Source: Nemertoderma westbladi
Taxonomy: Eukaryota; Xenacoelomorpha; Nemertodermatida; Nemertodermatidae
Length of the DNA stretch: 28,700 nt
Direction of reading: 5' to 3'
Assembly: GCA_032718475.1 (NCBI GenBank)
Contig: JAUCBJ010000462.1
Span: forward strand, 1-28,700
Each line of letters begins with the position of its first letter. Within the stretch, counting starts at the first letter, position 1. The position numbers and the translations under genes are program-made. Shown one piece after another: positions 8,978-17,044 of the stretch. The notes under the pieces were generated by a model. It did no database searches. It was not told the origin of the DNA and saw only the letters and a program-made list of their open reading frames with translations.

Positions 8978-9491
8978 TGCGAAATAGCACCCTCCGTATC
9001 GTGGCCATTCTTCACATTATTCGTAATTTTTTCATATTATCATTGAAAAGCTTGCGTTTCAAGGATTCCAAGTATGTAACAATATCTGAATTTTGTTGAG
9101 AAAAAACTGAGATATAGGCGTTCGAAGATTGCAAGAATTATCGTTTGCTGCAGGCCATTTATTCTATTTAATAAATACACAAAATTCTAGAATGTGTTAT
9201 TTATTTTATAAGTTGGTTGGCAACAGCGGTATTCCTATCCAATAAATCTATTGCATAGCTATTCATACTTAAACAAAATGTTCCAGAACATCGTGTATTT
9301 ATTAAATGGAATAAAGGGCCTCCACCGAACGATAATTCTTTCAATCTTTGAACGCCTATATCTCAGTAGTTTCTCAACGAAATTCAGATATTGTTACATA
9401 TTTGGAATCCTCGCAACGCAATCGTTTTAATGATATGAAAAATTACTACTAATGTGACGAATGTCCACGATACGGAGGGTGCGATTTCGCA
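8978..9491. mobile_element. Foldback element with about 200-bp inverted arms
   Basis: Ends are tgcgaaatagcaccctccg at 8978 and the matching inverted end (cggagggtgcgatttcgca) at 9491. Similarity between the arms runs to about 9195 on the left and from about 9275 on the right, with a roughly 80-bp unpaired centre. No transposase is encoded. Arms show scattered mismatches, so the element is not very recent. No clear target duplication was found at the ends, so the superfamily is unassigned. Confidence 0.75.
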
Positions 9492-9670
9492 TAGACATAG
9501 TAGCAAGACATAGTAGCATCATATAAATCACTTAGTCATGGCATGTCGGTTGTCGCTTTCAACATAAAATCAGAACACAAGCTATACGGCCTGTGTGCAC
9601 CATTATGTCACTCACTCGCTGTACTGTGGGACGAGCCACGCAGTCAGGGCGAGCCATAGCGCACAATTAT

Positions 9671-9856
9671 CCTCAGCTCATTAGAACAGTCTGCTTATAG
9701 TGTTGGTCTTTTTATTAACTCCAGAAAGACCAAAATTTTGACAGTTAACTTTGAAAGTCCTCAGCAAGTCTCTGATCGGATGAGCATAAGCTCAAAGGAT
9801 GTTATGCTTGAGCATGTGGACGACTTCTGTTACCTGGGATCATGGATCCGGAAACA
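9671..9856 (+). mobile_element. RTE-type retrotransposon fragment (RT C-terminal part)
   Basis: The plus strand encodes a stretch with SRKTKILTVNFESPQQVSD and EHVDDFCYLGSWIRK, nearly identical to part of the RTE reverse transcriptase at 20033-21053 on the minus strand. It starts with the RT sequence around SSLEQ and stops abruptly after the GSWIRK codons at about 9856. No 3' tail is attached, so it is an internal scrap, probably left by deletion. Confidence 0.85.
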
Positions 9857-9873
9857 ACTTAGAGCTTTTTTGA

Positions 9874-9891
9874 TAATGGTGAATGTTCTAG
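9874..9891. repeat. 18-bp inverted flank, left copy
   Basis: The sequence taatggtgaatgttctag is the exact reverse complement of 14167-14184. The two bracket RLE copy B at a distance of about 4.3 kb. They could be ends of an older element or two copies of a dispersed motif. Confidence 0.5.
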
Positions 9892-10255
9892 AACATCAGT
9901 AGATATATTTTTTTATTATTTTTTAGCATTTTCTTGAAATTATAAAAAAATTTGTGAAAACATTGTTATTTCAGAAATAGAATATATTAATTACCAACAA
10001 TATTGATGATATTATAACAGTTTAAGATGAACAGAACATCCTGCGGCGGTATAGTTTACTTTAATCAAAATTCAGCAGTGTCCCTGAATGAGATCCAGCT
10101 ATTATCTAGGATAATAATTTAGGCTTTAATAACAAACCAACAACATATAAATTTTTTTTTTTTAATACCCAACATTGGATATTTATTAAAATAATTACTT
10201 ACATAGTAAACTGCACAAGTTGTTTATTAAATAGCCTAAATAATTAATCTATATT
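9892..10255. other. AT-rich spacer, nothing recognised
   Basis: Low-complexity AT-rich sequence with a T run near 10151-10162. No coding or structured feature is seen. It forms the 3' flank of RLE copy B. Confidence 0.5.
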
Positions 10256-10299
10256 ATATTACCTATCTAAAGTCACAAACGAAGTAAATACCAGATCGG

Positions 10300-11480
10300 T
10301 TAATACTGATCGGGTAGATCGGAGCCCCGCAACCCCGCACCGTCCCCAAAGCCCAGTGCCCGCCATGGGCGCCGCCCACCATGCAGGCAGAGGGAGTTGG
10401 AGTGGATCAGCGCGAATTGAAGGCGCCTCCGGACCCCGCCCAACACACTGGCAAGGCCTCGCTGGCGCATCCCCTGCCACTGAGCCACGACGGTCTCAGC
10501 GAGGTGGCGGATTAGGATTTCGGCCTCCTTGCACCACACCCCGTCGGTTGTTCCGACTAGGGGGGTGAAGGAGAACCTCCTGTCCTCGCACACCGTGCTG
10601 TAATGGACCTTCTTGGCCCGGACTCGCTGCTCGAGGATGGAGTCTAGGGGCCGATTTGCATATGAGGGGGCGTCAGCGTAAGCACCGCTATGTCAAAAGA
10701 CGCCACCCTCTGCTCGGCCCAGACTCCCCTCGCCAGGAGATCCGCCCTCACTCCACCAACCTCGCGACCCCGCCTGTCCAGGTACCCCGTGCACAGCGTG
10801 ACTTCACGCTGCACACATGAGCCCCCGAATGCGGACGCAATGAGGTCACCAAATACCTCTCGCACCTCATCGTGTCGCTTTATGACGAGGCCCCCCGACT
10901 TGCAGTTGAGGGCGTGGGTCGTTGTAAGCGGTTCCCCACACCCCTCGCACTTCGCCGGGAGGCCAGGCGGCGTCAGGCCATATCTCATTGAGAGATTGTC
11001 CCGGAACACCTCCGGGTCGAGGTCTGTATTATCCACTATGGAGGGCTGCGCCGTCAACCACCCACCAGTTTTGTGGGTCACAGTTCTCTCCACAGTTCGA
11101 CGCCATTCAGCTGGGACACCGAGGAGGGCGGAATCCTGCCTCGCCTTGTATGAGGCATCCTGTGCGATGCGGCTCTCCGCCAAAGCAGAGGCGAGGCACG
11201 CGGCATGGTCTGCAACATGGAGGGGGCGACCTGTCAGCAGTGCGTCAACCACCCCGACCGTACCCGCCAGGGAAGCCTCCCAGGCGTGCACCCTTCGCAT
11301 CCCTGGGTCCCGGATTCCAATTCCCCCATGCCGAACGGGGAGGAGGACCAACTGCTGATCGACCGATCCTGGAGACGTTCCGAACAACGCCGGGATAAAC
11401 CGGCGCAATAACTCCTCATGGATTGGCGCCAGGTCACCATCCCTGGTGTCCACCACCCGAAGCAGGTAGTCCCACTCAGC
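10300..11480 (-). pseudogene. RLE element copy B: thumb, zinc knuckle and endonuclease segment
   Basis: Continues from the nonsense codon with AEWDYLLRVVDTRDGD. It carries a CX2CX7HX3C zinc knuckle (about 10905-10955), then the RHDEV, RADLL and FDIAV endonuclease motifs (about 10690-10880). A single-base deletion near 10680, just after FDIAVL, shifts the frame; the remainder (SILEQRVRAKK, then VCEDRRFSFTPLVGTTDGVW) resumes in another frame and ends at about 10300. The arrangement matches copy A throughout, so the break is a mutation and not a domain boundary. Confidence 0.8.
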
Positions 11481-11860
11481 CTAGACGCAGCGGGTCATAC
11501 CTGTGTGGGCAGTCTGCGGATACGCCTCCACCACCTCCGAGAGCCACTTTCTCCGTAATAAAATCGTGGAGTCCCTGTGCATCGCCCACATGCCACCGAG
11601 GAAGCAATGACCCGAGACTACCCGGATACCACAGCCCCCGAACACCACCTGCGCCCTAGTCGCGAACTGTGGCTTAACCACCAGATAGCTCTTGGTGGGC
11701 TCTGGTGTATACCCGATGCGGGGCCCACATTGGCGCAACTGATCCCACCACTTCCACACACCGGTGATAGAACCCGCCGACGAGGAGACGTCAGCGTACC
11801 AACACTGTGTTTGGAAGCAGGTGGAGCTGCCAGTAGACTGTGCTGGTTGATCGGGTTGGT
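11481..11860 (-). pseudogene. RLE element copy B: RT catalytic segment with YADV
   Basis: The minus strand encodes QCWYADVSS at about 11780-11807; the catalytic box YADV is at 11787-11798, where copy A has YADD. Changing the second Asp should abolish polymerisation (established for RT palm motif C). The segment runs on through GYTPEPTKSYLVVKP and ends at TAG (11481-11483), where copy A has a Gln codon (CAG to TAG). Upstream it opens into the minisatellite-encoded linker. Confidence 0.8.
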
Positions 11861-11867
11861 TACTGGG

Positions 11868-12115
11868 TGTTGTGTCAGGTGGGTCTCCCGGCAGTGGATC
11901 AGGCTGGTCTCGCAACGGTGGGTCAGGCAGGTCTCCCAGCGGTGGGTCAGGCTGGTCTCCCATTGCTGAGTCAGGCGGACCTCCCAGGGATGGGTCAGGC
12001 GGGTCAACCGGTGGTGGGTCAGACGGGTCTCCCGGCAGTGGGTCTGGCGAGCTTACCAGTGGTGGGTCAGGCGGGTCTCCCAGTGATGGGTTAGGAGGGT
12101 CTCCCAGGCGGTGGG
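11868..12115 (-). repeat. 24-bp minisatellite inside the RT coding region
   Basis: About ten tandem units with consensus ggtgggtcaggcgggtctcccagc on the plus strand. On the minus strand each encodes an octapeptide of the type GDPPDPPL. The array lies between RT motif B and the YADV box, where copy A carries about 70 residues of unrelated low-complexity sequence. A one-base insertion near 12110 breaks the frame at one end. Confidence 0.85.
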
Positions 12116-12712
12116 TCAGACGGGTCCGCTGGCTGTTCCTCTTCAGCCGAAGTCAGTGATGACGGCGTTTCTTCACAGGGCATCTAGGGCTGGCCCCCAG
12201 AAAGCGTGGGAGATGAGCCGGCGGGAGGCGTAATCAGCGGATCTCGTGGTGGTAGGTCAACGACATCCCGCAATGACCGGACCAAGGAGAGTGTCCCACA
12301 ACCATACCCCAACATCGCCGCCGGATCCCCCTGGGTATATCCTTCACGACTCCACAGAGGGTTGTCGGATCCCTGGAGGTAGAGGGCCGCATAGCCATTA
12401 TAGGCGTTGTACAAATTCCGGGAACACCGATTCCAGTACAGACGCGCGTTCCAGAGGGCCATGGGACGACTCAAACTATTGAAGGCATTGGCAGCGTCGA
12501 CGAGGAGCATGCACTCGGTTGTGTCTCGCTCGAACATCGCCGACATCGCGTGGACTGCGCCTTCGATCCCGGCTTTCACCCCCACGCAGAGCTGGTCCAC
12601 CCCACACTCCGTGATGACGTCCATCTTTGTGGCCGCTGTAAGGCAGCTGGTCACCAATCGATAAAGGACTTCTCCTATACCAATTGGCCGGACTCCGGGC
12701 TCCTTGTCGATG
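12116..12712 (-). pseudogene. RLE element copy B: RT palm N-terminal segment
   Basis: Contains IDKEPGVRPIGIGEVLYRL, motif A (LLVDAANAFNSL, about 12480-12504) and motif B (TQGDPAAML, about 12313-12336), aligned with copy A. The frame ends at a TAG near 12184-12186 after an acidic/Pro-rich stretch. A one-base deletion near 12720 separates it from the upstream part (ALRACR), since that frame hits TAG immediately. Confidence 0.8.
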
Positions 12713-12713
12713 G

Positions 12714-13346
12714 CTATGGGCGGCAGGCACGGAGAGCGCGGATCTCACCCCATGGGACCAAGGTGTTGGCGAGACGACGAGCCAACCCGGCGACTGCTTC
12801 ACGCAGCCGTGAGCTATGGGCCTCGTACCGGGTGAGGAGCGCACTCCAAAGTTCGGCACTGCCATGCAGATAACGCGAAACCTTCAAGACAAGCTGCCAT
12901 GTGATATTCACCTCTTCAAAGGGGGGTAACTCCTCGCACCGCTCAAACGAATCCGGGGATACTTTCATTTGAGGCGGGTGTTTACTCTCCAGGACGTCAC
13001 GAACGGTGACACCAGCCGGCTGACCTTCGGCCTGGGTCTCGGGGTCCAAAACCCCGCCACTATCTCGATCCGTCACCATACAGAGAGCGGCCCAGTTCTG
13101 TCCGGCCAGAATCTTCCGGTTGTAGACTCTAGCCGGATCAGGTGGTGCTGAACCCTGGCGTCTAGCAAACTTCAAATTGCAGCGCTCCGCCTCGATTACC
13201 AACTGCCGAAACTCTTCCTGTTCCCACATTCCAATCCGTCGTAATATTGTGCGTTGGATATCCGCCCCCTTTACCACTTCCGGGTCCCGCTGGAACACAG
13301 TCGCGATGAAGCAAAGGGGGGCACTCAGAAGGGTGGACTCCCTCGG
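12714..13346 (-). pseudogene. RLE element copy B: pre-RT region
   Basis: Encodes a helical, charged region with EEFRQLVIEAERCNLKFARR, then VRDVLESKHPPQMKVSPDSF and the lead-in to the RT (LVPWGEIRALRACR). The KHPP motif before the RT is a conserved feature of this element family as I know it. Two compensating-type shifts near 13300-13345 disrupt its link to the N-terminal Cys-rich part. Confidence 0.7.
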
Positions 13347-13913
13347 TCAATTTCTCCACCTCACGGGCATGAAACTCCGCCGCCTTTTACCCCATGTTGC
13401 CTGACCGGGCACTGTATAGAGGCGACCTGAAAGGCCGGCAAGTCGAGAGTGGCGGGCTCCCCAGTCTGGATCAGTTGAAACGCCAGGGGCATTGAGCCAC
13501 GGTCCCCCAAAGGCGCTCTTCAGGCGGTCTGAAGTCGATGGAGGGAGAGGACGAGGTACTCCCGCAGGAACCCGGGTCGCAGGGTCAGCGCCCATATCGA
13601 CATTGCGCAGTAACGGGATCTGAGTTATAACGGCGCTCGAATATAAGTCTGAATCGGAAGTCGAATTGCTGTGATACACGGCCACGTCGTCCTCCTCAAG
13701 GGACAAACCGACTGGAGATACAGCTGAGGCAGGGATCGCACTTGTGGCACGCCTGGTGGCTGACACGGTGAGGCTGTGAGGATTCTTGCAGTCGTCACAA
13801 TCCGATGGTTTGCAGCCAACACAGGGACGTCCCCCGCGGGCGCAGCAACACTTGGTTGATGGGCCACAAGACACGGCCATGCACCCGCTGCAACGCTGGG
13901 AACTTTGGGACAT
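13347..13913 (-). CDS. RLE element copy B: N-terminal Cys-rich domain
   Basis: The most likely start is the ATG at 13911-13913 (MSQSSQRCSGC); codons upstream of it are AT-rich and hydrophobic and probably belong to the leader. Residues about 7-42 hold a dense cluster of about a dozen Cys (CSGC, CCCARGGRPCVGC, CDDC), likely a zinc-binding nucleic-acid-contact domain. A Ser/Pro-rich linker follows, then FGGPWLNAPGV and a basic end where the frame closes (13347). N-terminal zinc fingers contacting target DNA are usual in RLE-type elements; the specific role here is inference. Confidence 0.65.
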   Translation of the reverse strand: MSQSSQRCSGCMAVSCGPSTKCCCARGGRPCVGCKPSDCDDCKNPHSLTVSATRRATSAIPASAVSPVGLSLEEDDVAVYHSNSTSDSDLYSSAVITQIPLLRNVDMGADPATRVPAGVPRPLPPSTSDRLKSAFGGPWLNAPGVSTDPDWGARHSRLAGLSGRLYTVPGQATWGKRRRSFMPVRWRN

Positions 13914-13974
13914 AATTAATACGATTTTAATAAAAAATATACAATAATACAACATATAATACATACGCAATATT

Positions 13975-14204
13975 TATAAAAAATCAGTTTTAAACATTTT
14001 AAATACATACTATTACTAGATAGTAAATAATTCACCAGCTCCATAAAAACACCATAGCTACCATAACTAATAATGTTAACAAAAAAAAGTAAATTTTTTT
14101 TATTTTCAAAAAAATACTAGCTAATAAAAAAACACTAGCTACCATATAATAATATTTATTAAGGTGCTAGAACATTCACCATTAAATAAAGGAGTACCAA
14201 TTAA
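13975..14204. other. AT-rich flank of RLE copy B
   Basis: Contains imperfect short repeats of actagctaccat/ccatagctacc type (about 14040-14150) and the 18-bp motif at 14167-14184. No coding content. Confidence 0.4.
14167..14184. repeat. 18-bp inverted flank, right copy
   Basis: The sequence ctagaacattcaccatta is the exact reverse complement of 9874-9891. Confidence 0.5.
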
Positions 14205-14396
14205 ATTTGGTCCCGGGCAATTCGGTCCCATTAATATGTATGTTTTGGGACCGAATTGTTCGGGACCGAATTGTCCTAGTCAGTATCCGGACAATTCGGT
14301 CCCGGACAATTAGGTCTCGGACAATTCGGTCCCGGACAATTCGGTCCCCAAACACAAAATTAATGGGACCGAATTGTCCGGGACTGAATTGTCCTG
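14205..14396. repeat. Palindromic array of 15-bp units (GGACAATTCGGTCCC)
   Basis: About ten units of GGACAATTCGGTCCC or its reverse complement in a symmetrical order. An outer unit pair, an attaat-containing spacer, inner units in one orientation, the centre near 14281-14288, units in the other orientation, a matching attaat spacer and outer units again. The left spacer (attaatatgtatgtttt) is mirrored by the right (aaacacaaaattaat). The whole is thus one approximately 190-bp foldback built of short palindromic modules. Open frames across it (IVRDRIVRD-type) are repeat artefacts. Confidence 0.85.
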
Positions 14397-14569
14397 CTTC
14401 CAATTTTAGAAATTATTATTTATAATTCATGAATATAATTTATTATTCATGTTTATAATTGATTTATTATATATACCATATGCATATATATTTTTGCTAT
14501 TTTGGGTGAATGTCTGGTTTCATATTAATATAAATTTCGTAAGGCACGTCTAAGCAAAGTCGGCAATGA

Positions 14570-14640
14570 CGTCAGATGGAATCGAACTGGTGATCTTCAG
14601 GATGGAAGTTTGGCGCTCTAACCATCTGAGCGGTTCAGGT
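14570..14640 (-). ncRNA. tRNA-derived sequence (SINE head or tRNA pseudogene)
   Basis: The minus strand has a pol III A-box-like gctcagatggttagagc (14615-14631) with a perfect 4-bp D stem, and a B-box-like agttcgattcc (14578-14588), at tRNA-like spacing. The anticodon and T stems are poorly paired, so a functional tRNA is unlikely. The tail beyond the B box (down to about 14535) could be the body of a tRNA-derived SINE. Confidence 0.5.
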
Positions 14641-14828
14641 AAAAGGTAGACCTGGAAATACAACCCTGCCCTTCTTTTATCCACGAAACAAAGAAAATCG
14701 AAGACAGAAAGACCTTATTTGTGTACAATGCGGTAGGGTCTTTGTTGGTATGGTACCGGTAGGCTTATGCTCGGCTGGTGTAATAATTATGAACTGATAA
14801 TGATAATGAAATAATAAAGTACTGGAAC

Positions 14829-15220
14829 AGTAGTTCCAGTACTCCTCTATGGGAGTACAATGCACACATCTCCAACCAGACACTATATAACATTGGAGGT
14901 GTCTCATTGGTTCCCCCAAGCTTGACACTAGAAGAAAGCCGCCTCCGCTTTGCAGGACATTGCTTTCGCCGTGAGGACCAGCCAGTGCATAATCTTGTAC
15001 TTTGGCAGCCTTATGGAGTGAATAAGCATGGTGGACAGCCCATGACTTTCTTGAGACGCATCTTAAAGGACACTGGCCTCGAAGATGCGGATGATCTAGC
15101 AAATGTCATGGGTGATAGGGAGTTGTGGCGGTGCAATTTTGTCGACAAGCCGGCACAGCATTCTTAAAAATGCAGCTGCAATGCAGCATGCCGATCCTAG
15201 TAGTAGTAGTAATAATAATG
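14829..15220 (+). mobile_element. RTE-type retrotransposon 3' fragment
   Basis: The plus strand encodes the C-terminus of the RTE reverse transcriptase (RLRFAGHCFRREDQP to CNFVDKPAQHS), stop at 15165-15167, followed by the 3' UTR and a (TAG)n/(TAA)n tail at about 15198-15220. It is nearly identical to the minus-strand copy at 20015-21053. Relative to that copy about 80 bp are missing between gggagt and acaatgc (about 14856), with AGT microhomology. Short simple-repeat tails instead of poly(A) are typical of RTE-clade elements. Confidence 0.85.
14907..15167 (+). pseudogene. RTE reverse transcriptase C-terminal remnant
   Basis: The coding part of the RTE 3' fragment, in frame to its natural TAA. 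It matches the RT C-terminal region after the thumb. There is no catalytic motif, so it cannot be functional. Confidence 0.8.
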
Positions 15221-15224
15221 AATA

Positions 15225-15590
15225 CAAAAATAATGTTATGTTTTGTGTGGGCCTATCGATTATTTGTGTTAGTAGGTTTAAAGTCGGTTCACAATAAACC
15301 GCGGTTTTAGTTATTTTATACAGTTAATCCGTTGTGGGACCTGTTTTCATTGTTACATATTAAAGTAGTAGGACAGTATGATAGTGTTACTCACCATACA
15401 CGCTCTACAACGTCTGGTTTGTATATTTAGTTACACAAGACAAGGGTTAGAACCAAGTCCATCTTGGTGGGATAAAAATTTCTCCATTTGACGCAACACC
15501 GCCGCGGCCGCTATGAGGGAGGTGAATACCGCGGCCGCTCCTAAAGCCGCAGGCCATCGCTAACTATATAGGTTAACTTGGGATTCTGGG
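15225..15590. other. Non-coding spacer with duplicated CCGCGGCCGCT
   Basis: No gene. Two copies of ccgcggccgct (around 15498-15508 and 15528-15538), 30 bp apart, form a short GC-rich direct repeat in AT-rich DNA. Otherwise nothing is recognised. Confidence 0.4.
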
Positions 15591-16916
15591 GGACTTTTCG
15601 GTGAAGGAACTGACCAATTTTTTTTATTTTCGCACCAGGGGAGCGGCTCGGAATTCTAAGATATTAGCAACTCTAACATTATTAAATCTAACCCTTCGAC
15701 GGACACGGCGGACAAAAAACCGTCATTTTTTCGACAATTTTAAAATTTTTTTGAAAGGCGCTCTACAGTGGCTCGAAAAAACCCTAGGTTATTGCTTAGC
15801 CGACGCCGGGATACGATAGAAGGGATTAATTAGTGAATTCGTTTTTTTTTTCAAAAAAGATTACCACGCCTTTTTTCCGAAAATGTCCGTCAAAGTTGAA
15901 AAAACGGACAAAATGACTTTGCGGGATCCGCTATAACTCGGCTAATATTAATCGTACGGGGACGAAAGTAACGCGGTTGGAAAGGGGAAGAGTAGTTCTA
16001 CCTTCGTATCGAATGGGGGTAAGATACTTATTAAAATTTCGGGTGGAAAAAGGGGCTGTAAATTTGTACCATTTTGTCCGTCTTTTTTGGAAACTTATTT
16101 CCGAAATGTTTAATTCGACAACGCGGGTAGGAATCCACTAATTCTTTTATGAAACTCGTAGAAGACCATTGGGGCTACGTTCCTATCGAATGGGGGTACA
16201 AAAAATATGTCGGCAATAGGGGCCAAAAAGGGCCAGAATTTGTAAAGTAGTTTTTATCGAATAATTTTTTATTTTTAACTTTAGTTGGTTAAGGTACATT
16301 CTATACAGTCAATATCCATACGGGGAATTCAAATATGCTATCGGTTTTGCTCCAAGGATGATATTAAAAAAATGAGGGCCAAAATTATAATTTCGCGCTT
16401 CAAACTTGCTTCGCGGGAAATCGTCTAGCTCGAAAACTACTTAACTTACGGGAGATTTGTTTACACAGACTTATAGTGCGTTAAATTATCTATCTAACTG
16501 CGTTAATCACAGCGCCGGAGGTATTATAAAACTGGAGCGGCAGGCGATCGTGTGAAATATAATATTTATAAAAAGGGACGAAAAATTTTTTTTTTTTAAC
16601 AAATCGCTATTCCATTATAATTTAGCGTATTGCGCCAAAAGTACCTGTAAAAAGTATCAAATTAACTCCGCTATCTTTTATCTTAACATATATAATGAAA
16701 ATTACGAATTTTAAGTGTCGAAAAATATCGCGTTATTTTGGCCCTTTTTTTTAATTTTTTTGGGGCCAAAAATAACCCCTTCTCAAAAGATTAAGAGAAA
16801 AATTACGGCAAAGAATATACCAATTTTATTGAATTTGGACCACCAGAACCGAAGTTAGAGCGATTTTAGTGAAAAAATAAAAATAATTTTTTTTGCAAAA
16901 AAATTAAGAATGGTCA
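15591..16916. other. G-rich/T-rich island without a gene
   Basis: A 1.3-kb block with frequent GGGG runs and T runs and many CpG, unlike its neighbours. Internal motifs recur: tatcgaatgggggta at about 16007-16021 and 16186-16200, and ggggccaaaa-type strings near 16220, 16376 and 16762. Frames are interrupted by stops and I recognise no protein. It is probably part of an unnamed repeat or a decayed element. Confidence 0.4.
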
Positions 16917-16989
16917 GGTCAATATTGGATTTCGAACCCGCGAACTTAGGTTTCATTAACGTGATTGATAACCACTAGACTATGTGACC
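16917..16989 (-). ncRNA. tRNA-like sequence, 73 nt
   Basis: The minus strand reads GGTCACATAGTCTAGTGGTT at its 5' end, with the common D-arm TAGTCTAGTGGTTA. It has a T-arm core GGGTTCGAAATCC, and a 3' end TATTGACC whose TGACC pairs with the initial GGTCA. Length and box spacing fit a tRNA. The D, anticodon and T stems are mostly unpaired, so a tRNA pseudogene or SINE head is likelier than a working tRNA. Inverted gaaccgaagtta (about 16856) and taacttcggttc (about 17031) flank it. Confidence 0.5.
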
Positions 16990-17044
16990 AAGAGAATTTG
17001 AAATTTTCGAGTGACTATTTTTAAACATAAATAACTTCGGTTCT

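Larger units (their letters stand above)
10256..13930 (-). mobile_element. RLE-type non-LTR retrotransposon, copy B, near full length, decayed
   Basis: About 3.7 kb on the minus strand with the whole domain series: Cys-rich N-terminus, pre-RT region, RT, zinc knuckle and restriction-like endonuclease. It belongs to the same family as copy A but to a different subfamily (clearly diverged protein and unrelated 3' UTR). The probable start codon is at 13911-13913 and the terminal stop at about 10300. The frame is broken by indels near 13340, 12720, 12110 and 10680, by an in-frame TAG at 11481-11483, and by YADD changed to YADV. Flanks on both sides are AT-rich genomic sequence; no target duplication was identified. 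Confidence 0.85.

Noticed and set aside
11840-12159. Gly/Ser-rich plus-strand frames over the minisatellite
   Set aside because: Products of translating the 24-bp repeat in other frames; the minus-strand frame joins RT motifs on both sides.
14182-14425. Proteins with repeated IVRDRIVRD or RTIRSRTIRS
   Set aside because: Translation artefacts of the 15-bp palindromic array; no start context or flanking coding sequence.
16917-16989. Functional tRNA gene
   Set aside because: Anticodon and T stems are mostly unpaired despite good length and boxes; called tRNA-like only.
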